Notes: generated by a model from the letters alone, not told the origin. Counted from the stretch's first letter, positions 49,547 to 57,852 are shown. The stretch: DNA of 64,000 bases from JBQTII01 sp052387905 (GCA_052387905.1 JBQTIR010000010.1:1-64000); one strand, 5' to 3'. Numbers and translations are program-made.

Positions 49547-50329
49547 TCAGGCCGCGCCGGTTGCAGTCGCCGCCGACACCAGTTCCACGGTCGGAGGCAG
49601 GACACGCGAACGCGCGGCCATGACGGCGACCACCGCGCCGAGGGCGGCGATCTCCACCGGGTCCAGACACACACCGGTGACCAGTAGGCCGGTCCCGCCG
49701 CCCGGCGGGCAGGTCAGCGCGGCGGCGAGACCGTAGTGCGTCGGTGGTGCGTGAGTGGTCGTCAGATTTTCGTCGGGGGTCTCGGCCGTAGGCGGACCGG
49801 AGGCGTTGGGGTCCGCTGTGGCGCTCGGGTCGAGTATGGGGGTCAGCAGCAGCCCGGTTCCGCAACCCACTTCGGTGACGAAGCTCTCGAGGTAGGACCC
49901 GGATGGGTCGAGGTGCTGACCCAAGACGCGGGCGACGAACTCGCCTAGGTCGAGCTCGGGGGAGATAGGCGGCACGTGCAGCACCGCGGTGAGGATGTGC
50001 CAGCACGCCCAGCGATCGATATTGGCGGCGCCCGCCTCAAGGGGATCACCGGCGGCGTCGAGGGGCACGTTGATCACGCCGTGGCTGATCACGCCCTGGG
50101 AGAGCATGCGCGCTCGCCAGGCCATCAGCGCTTCCGCGCCGGCGTGGGCGATCGTCGGGTCGGCGGTGGGTAGCGCCGTCTGGATCAGGTCGAAGAACCG
50201 CGCCCGCGCAGCTGCATCGGCTTCGGGGCCGGGCGGGTTCTCGGCGAGCAGCTCAACCCAGTCATGGGGCGTGCACAGCTCGACCTGACCCGAACCGGCG
50301 GGGGCAGGCAGCATCTCGGGAGCGTTCAC
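49547..50329 (-). CDS. Hypothetical protein, last gene of the WXG100-like operon
   Basis: The GTG start at 50329 overlaps the upstream stop by 4 bases and gives 260 residues. No signal peptide is evident. The N-terminal half is helical with CTPHDWVELLAENP and IDRWACWHILTAVL; the C-terminal half has glycine-rich TCPPGGGTGLLVTGVCL and GLLLTPILDPSATAD. Cysteines recur. No family is recognised. Its position in a four-gene overlapping operon with WXG100-type proteins suggests a chaperone, immunity or accessory role in type VII-like secretion, but there is no motif for this. Confidence 0.6.
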   Translation of the reverse strand: MNAPEMLPAPAGSGQVELCTPHDWVELLAENPPGPEADAAARARFFDLIQTALPTADPTIAHAGAEALMAWRARMLSQGVISHGVINVPLDAAGDPLEAGAANIDRWACWHILTAVLHVPPISPELDLGEFVARVLGQHLDPSGSYLESFVTEVGCGTGLLLTPILDPSATADPNASGPPTAETPDENLTTTHAPPTHYGLAAALTCPPGGGTGLLVTGVCLDPVEIAALGAVVAVMAARSRVLPPTVELVSAATATGAA

Positions 50330-51147
50330 GGGTCCGGGATGGAGAGGTCGCCGAAGCCGGTCGCCGCGCGCCAGAGCGCGAGTTCCTTGAAATCCCGGGA
50401 GTGCTGGTTCTGAGCCCGCCAGGCACGCCGCCCCCCCTTGTAGGCCTGGATAGCGCTGCCGGAGAAGATCAACGCGCCGGCGGGGACGAAACCGGCACCG
50501 CCTTGCTCGAAGCCGAGAATGCCGATGGCGAGTACCGCTCCCCCGAGGCCCAATCCCAGTCCGGTGAAGGCCGCGCGGATGAGTAGCCGCGTGGACCAGG
50601 GGTTGCTGTAGAGCTGATCGCACCCGTGCATCACGTGCCGACTGCCGACGGCGCGGGTCTGGGCGTCGAAGAGGTCACGCAGGTCATGGGCGAGATCCCC
50701 GGGGGGCAGTGCGCGCGCCTCGGGGGTGTCGGGCAAGTCCTCCCAAGCCCGCCAGCGCCGCCCAGCCTCGCGGGCGTGCTGGGTCCGGCGCAGCACACGC
50801 CAGGTGATCAGCACGGCGGGGATACCGGTCAGCATGGCCCAGACGACAGCGCCAACAGGCCCGAGGACCTTCGCCTCGGGATCGCTCTCGCTTTCAGCCC
50901 ACCCCACGATGCTCACGCCGTACAACGCTGCGGCAAGCAGGATCAGCAACGTGGTTTTCGCGAAGGCCCGCAGCGAGAGGTTGGCGTCGTGCAGGGGCGG
51001 GATCGCGCCGGCGCGGGCGCGCAACAGCTGGGCTCGGGTCGTGAAGGACTCGGGGGGCGGCGGCCAGGGGGGTAAGTCAGCGTGTGCGCCGGGGACGGAG
51101 AGGGCCGGGTCGGCGGTGCCGGGATCGGCGCCGTGCGATGGGATCAT
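50326..51147 (-). CDS. Hypothetical four-helix membrane protein of the WXG100-like operon
   Basis: This 273-residue protein has two pairs of transmembrane segments: about 62-82 (LLILLAAALYGVSIVGW) and 93-113 (VVWAMLTGIPAVLITW), then about 190-210 and 215-235. A cytoplasmic loop of about 75 residues lies between the pairs. The N-terminus is Pro-rich. Overlaps of 4 bases with both neighbours show it is co-translated. It is not an EccB/C/D/E component by any motif visible. Its role is unknown. Confidence 0.65.
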   Translation of the reverse strand: MIPSHGADPGTADPALSVPGAHADLPPWPPPPESFTTRAQLLRARAGAIPPLHDANLSLRAFAKTTLLILLAAALYGVSIVGWAESESDPEAKVLGPVGAVVWAMLTGIPAVLITWRVLRRTQHAREAGRRWRAWEDLPDTPEARALPPGDLAHDLRDLFDAQTRAVGSRHVMHGCDQLYSNPWSTRLLIRAAFTGLGLGLGGAVLAIGILGFEQGGAGFVPAGALIFSGSAIQAYKGGRRAWRAQNQHSRDFKELALWRAATGFGDLSIPDP

Positions 51148-52439
51148 TCGCGAACTCCCGGGTGGGTAGTCGTGCCGGATACGCCGGTGCGAGGCAATGG
51201 GGTGGCGGAGGGGTTCGCGAGCCGACTGAGATGGGTAAAGGCGTCACGGTGATTCGCTGATTCGAGGCCGCTGACCGCGGTGCCGATGACGTCTCCGCGG
51301 AACTGCACGATACGGTGGGTGAACTCGGCCTGGCCCATCGCGTACGGGCCTCGGGAGGCTAGCCCGAACAGGCCTTCGGGGATCTGAGTGCTGCCGAACC
51401 CACGTTGGCCGATCCCGAACTTCGCGACTGTCCGCATCGGCTGGCCGGTGTTCGTCGCGATCGCCTTGACCGCGTTCCCGGCCTTGAATGCGGCGACCCC
51501 TGCGACGAGGCCGACGCCGTCCATGGCGAGGGTGGTGAGCATCTTCCGGTCCGTGAAGGGTGTGATGACGCTGCCGGTCGAGCCGACCATCGCCGTGTAG
51601 TGCGTGGCCAGTGCCACCCCGGCGAGAACCACCGCCACGAAGCCGAGGGTCTGCAGGCCGGGGACGAAGGCGAGCACGCCGCAGACCGCGCCGAGGGCGG
51701 CGGCGAGATCCCCGATCAGCTGGGCGATCGGGGCGACCGCCTCGAGCCCGCCCATGACGAGGTCTGCGATTTCGCCGCCGAGTCCGCCGAGAAGATCGCC
51801 GGCGGCGCCGGTGAGTTTGTCCCACATCCCGGGTTCGTTCGGCGCGGCGGCGATGGCGTCCGCGACGGCCCGCGCGACGGTCCGCTGTTCGTGGTCGTAG
51901 TCGTCGCGGTGCCGGGCGACGTGGTGGCGGATCTGCGTCAGGCGTTCTTCGGCGAGGGTGACGGCGTTGCGGGCGCGGGCGTGGTCGAGTTCAGCGGCGT
52001 CCTGGGCGCGGGCGAAGTCCAGAGAGATCGTGAGCGTGGGTCCCGGCGCCGACGGCAGGGGCAGGGCGGCCAGGGCCGCCTCTGCGCGTTGCAGCTCGGT
52101 CATCGCCTGGGCGGCGTCGGCGGCGAGGCGGCGAGTGGTGGTCTGGGCGGTGTACATGAAGGTGACCCAGCCGTCCAGGACGCGGGCGGTATCGGCCAGG
52201 GATTGCACCGCCACATCGACCATGGGCCGGAAGTCCTCGGCCAGCAGGGCACGGAACGCGGTGGCGGCCTGTCCCCGCCAGGCGGTGTCGTCCCCAGTGC
52301 CGTGCAGCACCGCGGAGACCTCGGCGAAGGTGTTCGCGGCCCCGCGCACGGTGGCCACGGTGCTGAAGAAGGCGTTGGGGTCCCCGGGGGTGGGGTCGGA
52401 TCCGAGCGCGTCGAGTTCGATCGGCGACAGCTTCGTCAC
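51144..52439 (-). CDS. WXG-type putative type VII secreted protein with hydrophobic middle region
   Basis: This 431-residue protein has an N-terminal helical hairpin with a W-x-G turn (W54-R-G56 in DDTAWRGQAATAF) and a long helical region to about 200. Glycine-rich hydrophobic segments follow (about 235-285 and 310-330). The C-terminal region of about 100 residues (QRGFGSTQIPEGLFGLASRG and onward) is not hydrophobic. This layout resembles LXG/WXG-domain type VII substrates. No catalytic toxin motif is visible. The GTG start overlaps the 97-residue WXG protein stop. Confidence 0.65.
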   Translation of the reverse strand: MTKLSPIELDALGSDPTPGDPNAFFSTVATVRGAANTFAEVSAVLHGTGDDTAWRGQAATAFRALLAEDFRPMVDVAVQSLADTARVLDGWVTFMYTAQTTTRRLAADAAQAMTELQRAEAALAALPLPSAPGPTLTISLDFARAQDAAELDHARARNAVTLAEERLTQIRHHVARHRDDYDHEQRTVARAVADAIAAAPNEPGMWDKLTGAAGDLLGGLGGEIADLVMGGLEAVAPIAQLIGDLAAALGAVCGVLAFVPGLQTLGFVAVVLAGVALATHYTAMVGSTGSVITPFTDRKMLTTLAMDGVGLVAGVAAFKAGNAVKAIATNTGQPMRTVAKFGIGQRGFGSTQIPEGLFGLASRGPYAMGQAEFTHRIVQFRGDVIGTAVSGLESANHRDAFTHLSRLANPSATPLPRTGVSGTTTHPGVRE

Positions 52440-52729
52440 GGGGCCTCACCGCGCAAGGCTCGGGTCAGCGCGTCATCAGCGGCGCGGAACGTGCCCTCGA
52501 TCTGGGTAAGCGCCTGCCCGGCGGTCCCGGCGAATTGCGCCAGCTTGCCGACGCCGTAGCCCCATTCCTCGGCGAACTCGTCCATCCGCCTGCTCAGTTC
52601 CGCCCCGCCGGCACTGACCGCGTCGAGTGCGGCCAGGTCCCGGCCGGGGCGCGCCATGGTCTCGCCGATCCGGGTCAGGTTGGTGCGCATCCGCTCGAAC
52701 GCCGCCCCGTCGATGTACAGGTCCGCCAT
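52436..52729 (-). CDS. WXG100-like small protein
   Basis: This 97-residue protein has two helices joined by a turn, with EFAEEWGYGVGKL (W56-G-Y-G) in place of the usual W-x-G. The length is typical of ESAT-6-like secretion partners. It is the first gene of a four-gene overlapping operon divergent from dnaG. A weak CAGAAT -10-like box lies 6 bases before the ATG. It probably partners with the 431-residue protein downstream. No ESX ATPase is in the window, so the secretion machine must be elsewhere. Confidence 0.65.
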   Translation of the reverse strand: MADLYIDGAAFERMRTNLTRIGETMARPGRDLAALDAVSAGGAELSRRMDEFAEEWGYGVGKLAQFAGTAGQALTQIEGTFRAADDALTRALRGEAP

Positions 52730-52776
52730 ACGGTCATTCTGTCGGTCATCGGGATCACCCTGTCGGTGACGAGCCT

Positions 52777-52782
52777 TAGACT
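52777..52782 (+). promoter_or_regulatory. -10 box of dnaG (leaderless)
   Basis: TAGACT ends 7 bases before the dnaG GTG at 52790, with no ribosome-binding site between. The same hexamer precedes rimO. Confidence 0.5.
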
Positions 52783-52789
52783 CCGCGAC

Positions 52790-54697
52790 GTGGCCGGGCG
52801 AATCAAGGACGAGGACATTGCCGCCGTCCGTGAACGCTCCCGCATCGAGGACGTCATCGGCGCCCAGGTCGGCCTGCGCAACGCCGGCGGGGGCTCGCTG
52901 AAGGGCCTGTGCCCATTCCACGACGAGAAGTCGCCGTCGTTCAACGTCAACCCCACCAAGGGCTTTTTCCACTGCTTCGGGTGCGGCGAGGGCGGCGACG
53001 TCATCGACTTCGTCATGAAGACCGACCACCTCTCCTTCGCCGACGCCATCGAACGACTGGCCTCGAAGGCAGGCATCACGCTGCGCTACGAGGAAGGCGG
53101 GTCGGCGCCGCGCCAGTCCACCGGCAAGCGCACCCGCCTGGTCGAGGCCCACGAGGCGGCGGCGGTGTTCTACGCCGCCCAGCTGCACGAGTCGGCCGAC
53201 GCGGTAGCCGGGCGCACCTTCCTGGACCAGCGCGGCTTCGACCTCACCGTCGCCACGCACTTCGGGGTCGGCTTCGCCCCGCGGACCTGGGATGCGCTCT
53301 CCCGGCACCTGCGGGGACTGCGCTTCACCGACGAAGAGCTGATTACCGCCGGCCTCGCGAAGGCCGGCCAGCGCGGGCTGATCGACCGCTTCATGGGCCG
53401 ATTGCTCTGGCCGATCCGCGACATCAGTGGCGACGTCGTGGGGTTCGGGGCTCGGCGCCTGTTCGACGACGATCGCGTCGAGGCCAAATATCTGAACACC
53501 CCGGAGACCCCGATCTACAAGAAGAGCCACCTGCTCTACGGGATGGATCTGGCCAAGAAGGAGATCAAGCGCCGCGGCCAGGCGGTCATCGTCGAGGGCT
53601 ACACCGATGTGATGGCCTGTCACGTCGCGGGAGTGCAGACCGCGATCGCGACCTGCGGGACGGCGTTCGGTGCCGACCACGTTCAGGTGCTGCGCCGGCT
53701 GCTGATGGACGCGAGTGAGTTCCGCGGCGAGATCATCTTCACCTTCGACGGGGACTCCGCCGGGCAGAAGGCGGCGCGCAAGGCCTACGACGAGCAGGAC
53801 CAGAAGTTCACGACGCAGACCTTCGTCGCCGTCGGCCCAGACGGCATGGACCCGTGCGATCTGCGGCTGAAGAAGGGCGACGAGGCGGTGCGCGAGCTCG
53901 TCGCCAGCCGGGTCCCGCTGTTCGAGTTCGCGATCCGCGGCGCGCTCGCCCGCCACGACCTGGAGACCGCGGAGGGCCGCATCGCCGCGCTGCACGCGGC
54001 CGGGCCGGCGGTGATCGGGATCCGGGACCGGGCGTTGCGCCACGAGTACGGACGCCGACTCGCAGGCTGGCTCGGGATGGATGTCGACGCGGTGATGAAC
54101 GCGCTGGCCGCCGACGCCCGGCGGGGCACCTCCTCGCGTCCGAGCGGCGCCGCGCCCGCGACGGCGGGGGATGCGGTGACCGAGCAGGCGGGTTCGGCCC
54201 GCGCCGTGGCGCGGCCGGACCCCCGCGATCCCGCCCTGATGGTCGAACGCGAGCTGCTCAAGGTCGCGTTGCAGTTCCCGCAGCTCGTCGGTCCGCTCTA
54301 CGACGGCCTGGATCCGGCGATGTTCGCCTCGCCCGCCTATGGCCTCGTGCACGCGGCGGTGCAGGCGGCCGGCGGAACCGCCGGGGCGGCAGCGGGGGAG
54401 GGCTGGGTGTCCCGCGTCCGCGATGCGACGGCGCAGGAGATGTTGCGCGGGTTGGTCGCGGAGTTGGCGGTCGACCCGCTGCACGCGGCCGGGGAGCCGG
54501 ACCGGCGCTACGCGGCGGAGCAGGTTGCCGCGATCCAGACCGCGGCGCTGACCCGAGACATCGATGCGCTCAAGGGTCGACTGCAGCGGGTGAACCCGCT
54601 GGAGGCTGCCGAGGAGTACAACCGACTCTTCGGCGAGCTTGTGGCGCTCGAGCAGTACCGGCGTGCGCTGCGTGAGCGACTCATCGACGGATTGTGA
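52790..54697 (+). CDS. dnaG: DNA primase DnaG
   Basis: This 635-residue primase makes RNA primers for replication. The N-terminal zinc ribbon has C41, H44, C62 and C65 (CPFHDEKSPSF, FHCFGCGEGGD). The catalytic core includes a TOPRIM domain with VIVEGYTDVMA near 265 and FDGDSAGQKA near 320. A C-terminal DnaB-binding helical domain (about 475-635) ends the protein. GTG 52790 is the family start; the in-frame extension to 52535 would overlap the divergent WXG gene. The sigma factor follows, as in many actinobacteria. Confidence 0.96.
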   Translation: MAGRIKDEDIAAVRERSRIEDVIGAQVGLRNAGGGSLKGLCPFHDEKSPSFNVNPTKGFFHCFGCGEGGDVIDFVMKTDHLSFADAIERLASKAGITLRYEEGGSAPRQSTGKRTRLVEAHEAAAVFYAAQLHESADAVAGRTFLDQRGFDLTVATHFGVGFAPRTWDALSRHLRGLRFTDEELITAGLAKAGQRGLIDRFMGRLLWPIRDISGDVVGFGARRLFDDDRVEAKYLNTPETPIYKKSHLLYGMDLAKKEIKRRGQAVIVEGYTDVMACHVAGVQTAIATCGTAFGADHVQVLRRLLMDASEFRGEIIFTFDGDSAGQKAARKAYDEQDQKFTTQTFVAVGPDGMDPCDLRLKKGDEAVRELVASRVPLFEFAIRGALARHDLETAEGRIAALHAAGPAVIGIRDRALRHEYGRRLAGWLGMDVDAVMNALAADARRGTSSRPSGAAPATAGDAVTEQAGSARAVARPDPRDPALMVERELLKVALQFPQLVGPLYDGLDPAMFASPAYGLVHAAVQAAGGTAGAAAGEGWVSRVRDATAQEMLRGLVAELAVDPLHAAGEPDRRYAAEQVAAIQTAALTRDIDALKGRLQRVNPLEAAEEYNRLFGELVALEQYRRALRERLIDGL

Positions 54698-54890
54698 CGG
54701 TAGGGACGTCAGCGACCCGCGGTATCGGGTCGAATCCTCCCGAAGTGCGCTCGGGCATAGCGGGCGTTTCGTCAACTCCCCACGGCGACTGAGCCCCCGA
54801 CCCCACACTGGGGACATCCGCAGCAACGGCCCGGCTCCTGGGACCGGCTCGCGGGCACCGACCAGTGCTGATGTTCTCGATGGGGGTGTC

Positions 54891-56048
54891 GTGGCGCGAG
54901 TTCGCTCAACGGATTCCGCGGCCGCCGTGCGGGGAACCCCCGTCATCTCGGGCGGCAGCATCCCGGCGCCGGCCGGCATCGCGCGGCGCACGGCCGCCAT
55001 GTCCGTGGTCCCCGACCTCGTCGAGAACCTCGCCGTGACCGACGTCGACGTCGACCTGATCGAGGCACCGCGCCCGGAAGAATTGGTAGATGCCGCCGAA
55101 CCCGGCGACGAGGCTCCGGTCGTCGATGACTCGCCGGCCCCGGTCACCGATCTGGTCCGTCACTATCTGCGCCAGATCGGCCGCGTTCCCTTACTCACCG
55201 CCGCCGATGAGGTCGTCATCGCCAAGCGGATCGAGGCCGGGGTCTTCGCCACCGCTGCCCTTGCCGCCGACCCGGGGCCCTGCCCAGACCTCGCGCACGA
55301 ACTGCGGATCATTGCCGCCGACGGTGCGGTCGCCAAGGCGATTCTGATTGAGGCGAACCTGCGCCTGGTCGTCTCGATCGCCAAGCGCTACTCCGCCCGC
55401 GGCTTGCCGTTCCTGGATCTGATCCAGGAGGGCAACCTCGGCCTGATCCGCGCGGTGGAGAAGTTCGACTACGCCAAGGGCTACAAATTTTCGACCTACG
55501 CCACGTGGTGGATCCGCCAGGGCGTCTCGCGCGCGCTGGCCGATCAGTCCCGCGTCATCCGGGTGCCGGTGCACATCGTCGAGGTCATCAACAAGGTCAT
55601 GCGGATGCAGCGAATGCTGCACCAGGAATACGGCCGCGAACCCAGCATTGACGAACTCGCCATCGTGCTGGAGCTCACGCCGGAGCGGGTGAAGGAAGCC
55701 CAGCGCTTCGCGAAAGACCCGGTCTCCTTGCACACCCCGGTGGGGGAGACCGAAGGCTCGGAGTTCGGTGACCTCATCGAGGACACCGACGCGGCCAGCC
55801 CCGCCGACGTTGCCTCCGTCTCCATGCTGCGCGCAGACCTCGACGCGCTCCTATCCGGTCTGGGGGACCGGGAGAAGCGCGTCGTGGCCATGCGGTACGG
55901 GTTGGAAGACGGCAACCCACACACCCTGGAGGAGGTGGGCCAGGTCTTCGGCGTCACTCGCGAGCGGGTCCGCCAGATCGAGGCCAACAGCCTGGCCAAG
56001 CTCCGGCACAAGCCAGCTGCGAACGAACTGCGTGCCTACCTGGCGTGA
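54891..56048 (+). CDS. RpoD-family (sigma-70 group 1 or 2) sigma factor
   Basis: From GTG 54891 (GGGGGT upstream) it has 385 residues. Regions 1.2 (DLVRHYLRQIGRVPLLTA), 2 (NLRLVVSIAKRY, LIQEGNLGLIRAVEKFDY, FSTYATWWIRQ), 3 and 4 (TLEEVGQVFGVTRERVRQIE) are complete. A long region 1.1 of the primary SigA type is absent, and a 15-residue insertion (ATAALAADPGPCPDLAHELR) lies after region 1.2. Next to dnaG, Streptomyces carries hrdA, so a group 2 factor is possible. ATG 54999 is an alternative start. Confidence 0.9.
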   Translation: MARVRSTDSAAAVRGTPVISGGSIPAPAGIARRTAAMSVVPDLVENLAVTDVDVDLIEAPRPEELVDAAEPGDEAPVVDDSPAPVTDLVRHYLRQIGRVPLLTAADEVVIAKRIEAGVFATAALAADPGPCPDLAHELRIIAADGAVAKAILIEANLRLVVSIAKRYSARGLPFLDLIQEGNLGLIRAVEKFDYAKGYKFSTYATWWIRQGVSRALADQSRVIRVPVHIVEVINKVMRMQRMLHQEYGREPSIDELAIVLELTPERVKEAQRFAKDPVSLHTPVGETEGSEFGDLIEDTDAASPADVASVSMLRADLDALLSGLGDREKRVVAMRYGLEDGNPHTLEEVGQVFGVTRERVRQIEANSLAKLRHKPAANELRAYLA

Positions 56049-56401
56049 GTGCCGTTCGCGGTGCCGCTGGGCGCCTGCTGCATCGTCGCCGCTTTGGTGC
56101 CGGGGGTCGACTGCAGGCCGTCCGTGCCTTCAGTGCGTGAGCCGGGAACCCAACTCGGGGCCTTCTCCGCCACCTTGCCGCCCATCTCGGCAGCCTTGCC
56201 GCCCAGCTCCGAGGCCTTGTGGGAGGCCTCGTGCAGCAGCTCGCCACCCACGTCGCCGGCCTTATCCCTGACCGCGGCGACCTTCGGGTTCTCGTTGGCC
56301 CGCTTGGCCAACGCGGCGATCTGGTCGTAGCGATCGCGTCCGGCGCGCGCGCCCAGGACGTATCCGGCGGTGGCGCCGATCAGGAAGGTCAACTTGCGCA
56401 T
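56036..56401 (-). CDS. YtxH-like membrane-associated protein
   Basis: This 121-residue protein has an N-terminal transmembrane segment (RKLTFLIGATAGYVLGARAG), then basic and helical residues (RDRYDQIAALAKRANENPK) and an Ala/Gly/Lys-rich coil with repeated GGKAAEMGGKVAEKA. It resembles YtxH proteins, which are often stress-related. ATG 56401 is preferred to GTG 56410 because GAGGAG is then properly spaced. Its 3' end overlaps the sigma factor 3' end by 13 bases, tail to tail. Confidence 0.7.
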   Translation of the reverse strand: MRKLTFLIGATAGYVLGARAGRDRYDQIAALAKRANENPKVAAVRDKAGDVGGELLHEASHKASELGGKAAEMGGKVAEKAPSWVPGSRTEGTDGLQSTPGTKAATMQQAPSGTANGTHAR

Positions 56402-56536
56402 CGCGCTCACTCCTCGCGGTTGTCGTGCTCGTGCCGAGGGGGTTACCCGTCGCCCCGGGACTTCATGCGCGAAGCAGCGAATGGGTGCGCTAATCTTGCG
56501 CGGTCACCCGGGGTGGGGAACCTCCTCGCACGACGA

Positions 56537-56609
56537 TCCCGCATAGCTCAATTGGCAGAGCAGCCGGCTGTTAACCGGCAGGTTTCTGGTTCAAGTCCAG
56601 ATGCGGGAG
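56537..56609 (+). tRNA. tRNA-Asn (GTT)
   Basis: The 73-base gene folds as a cloverleaf. The acceptor TCCCGCA (56537-56543) pairs with TGCGGGA (56602-56608) and G is the discriminator. The anticodon stem GCCGG/CCGGC frames the loop CTGTTAA with anticodon GTT. No CCA is encoded. Confidence 0.95.
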
Positions 56610-56678
56610 CCCTACCTGAGCTGCGTCGCGGCGTCGGTCACCGGCAGCTGAGCTGCATCGGCCTCGGCGCCATCTTCG

Positions 56679-56885
56679 ATGCCGGGCGAGATGGACCAGG
56701 CGTTCGGGGCGTTGCGCCGCTACTGCCGCGACAACCAGCAGGTCCACTCCGAAGTCGCCCAGCAGGTGACCTCCAAGGAGCTGCCGCCAGCCGGATCCTC
56801 GGCTCACTCCGGCGACCAGCGAGCGCCGGGGCTGGCGACGGGTAGCCCCATGCTCTGGGCCGCCTCCAGGAGGCGGTGGTCGTAG
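56679..56885 (+). pseudogene. Possible remnant of an ANTAR-domain gene
   Basis: The first ~30 residues of this frame, MDQAFGALRRYCRDNQQVHS then EVAQQVT, resemble the C-terminal helix of an ANTAR RNA-binding domain (usually A-F-x-x-L-R-x-x-S, then L-x-x-V-A). No upstream ANTAR helix or regulator domain is present, and the frame soon runs into the vapC 3' end on the other strand. It is probably a decayed 3' fragment or a chance match. Confidence 0.35.
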
Positions 56886-57217
56886 GTGACGAAGGCGTCC
56901 AGTCGAGTCCCGAAGACTGCGCTCGCCGTCGCGAGGTGGATCGCGTCGAGACTGCGCAGGCTTGGATCGGGATAGGCGGCCGCCGTGGCGCGAACTACCT
57001 CGTCGATCGCGTAGCGGGCAAGGCGGGCGATCACGGCGGGCACACCACCAAGCAGCGCTGGTTCGCTGCGGCGCAGCGCGCGAGGTAGTTCCACCTCCAC
57101 CAACACCGAGGACACCCAGGGTGCAGGAGAGCGCGCGTCCAGCCAATCCGCCAACGCCTCCGATTCCGCCTCCGGCCGTACCAACTTCACCAGGGCGGCA
57201 GTGTCCAGGTAGAGCAT
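56804..57217 (-). CDS. vapC: VapC-like PIN-domain ribonuclease toxin
   Basis: This 137-residue PIN-domain protein has catalytic carboxylates D5 (LYLDTAALVKL), E41, D91 (SLDAIHLATA) and D113 (TYDHRLLEAA). VapC toxins usually cut tRNA or rRNA. It starts in an ATGA overlap with the antitoxin gene. It lies between two tRNA genes, a common landing area. Confidence 0.9.
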   Translation of the reverse strand: MLYLDTAALVKLVRPEAESEALADWLDARSPAPWVSSVLVEVELPRALRRSEPALLGGVPAVIARLARYAIDEVVRATAAAYPDPSLRSLDAIHLATASAVFGTRLDAFVTYDHRLLEAAQSMGLPVASPGARWSPE

Positions 57218-57489
57218 CAGTACCGCTCGTCGTCGCGGAGCTGGCGGAGCAACTCCCCAGCCTCGTCTTCGGTGCGCACTGGCCCCGAGGGGCGAGGCGC
57301 CGCCCCGAAGGTGGTGGCGGGGCGCAGCCGGCCCGTGCCGATCAGCTCGGCCAACGGGTGCTCATCCGCCGGGATCAACCGTGCGATCACTGTGCCGCGT
57401 TCGGTCACCTCGATCACCTCACCACGCTTTACTCTCGCCAGCACCCCGGCCGTGTCCTGGTTCAGCTCTCGCACAGGGACCTTCGTCAT
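57217..57489 (-). CDS. vapB: Phd/VapB-type antitoxin
   Basis: This 90-residue antitoxin has an N-terminal Phd/YefM DNA-binding domain (VPVRELNQDTAGVLARVKRG, TERGTVIARLIPA) and a C-terminal toxin-binding tail ending LRDDERY. It should repress its own promoter; an 8-bp inverted repeat operator overlaps the -10 box just upstream. The stop overlaps the vapC start. Confidence 0.9.
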   Translation of the reverse strand: MTKVPVRELNQDTAGVLARVKRGEVIEVTERGTVIARLIPADEHPLAELIGTGRLRPATTFGAAPRPSGPVRTEDEAGELLRQLRDDERY

Positions 57490-57496
57490 GGCCAGA

Positions 57497-57520
57497 ATGT
57501 ACTACATAACACTAGTACAT
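57497..57520 (-). promoter_or_regulatory. vapBC operator and -10 box
   Basis: ATGTACTA (57497-57504) and TAGTACAT (57513-57520) form a perfect 8-bp inverted repeat with an 8-base spacer. On the minus strand, TACATT (57496-57501) is a -10 box ending 6 bases before the vapB ATG, so operator binding would block a leaderless promoter. This AT-rich site stands out in a GC-rich region. Confidence 0.75.
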
Positions 57521-57755
57521 AGGTGCGGACCCGTGGTGAGGTGGCGCAGGTGGAACCGCCGGTGACCTATCGGCCGGCAGCGACACGTGACGGCCCGGCT
57601 CGACCAGGCTCGCCAAGCAGCGCCGTTGGGCCAAACTGGCACGGGCCCAGCAGCCGATCCGGCACTTGGCTGTCACTCGGGCGCCAAATCGTCGCCACGA
57701 CGAGTCCGGACCGAAGGAGGCACATCAGGTCTGACCTGCAACGATGCAGCCTCAG

Positions 57756-57832
57756 GGGGCGGTAGCTCAGCTGGTTAGAGCAGGGGACTCATAATCCCTG
57801 GGTCGTCGGTTCGAGTCCGACCCGCCCCACCA
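57756..57832 (+). tRNA. tRNA with CAT anticodon (elongator Met, or Ile2 after lysidine modification)
   Basis: The 77-base gene encodes CCA. The acceptor GGGGCGG (57756-57762) pairs with CCGCCCC (57822-57828). The anticodon loop CTCATAA carries CAT. By sequence alone, elongator Met and TilS-modified Ile2 cannot be separated safely. The D-arm GCTCAGCTGGTTAGAGC and T-loop TTCGAGT are normal. Confidence 0.95.
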
Positions 57833-57852
57833 GGTCAGCCCCACCAGGTCAG
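57825..57852 (+). repeat. Tandem duplication of the CAT-tRNA 3' end
   Basis: CCCCACCAGGTCAG occurs at 57825-57838 and again at 57839-57852. The first copy includes the last acceptor bases and the encoded CCA. Such duplications can mark past site-specific integration, or they can be simple slippage. Confidence 0.85.

Noticed and set aside
52436..55147. Reading the 97-residue WXG gene as the end of a 903-codon minus-strand protein
   Set aside because: The upstream part is antisense to dnaG and the sigma gene; only the last 97 residues look like a real protein.
57756..57832. Calling the CAT tRNA an initiator tRNA
   Set aside because: The anticodon stem GGGGA/TCCCT lacks the three consecutive GC pairs next to the loop expected for initiator tRNA, and the acceptor end is fully paired.
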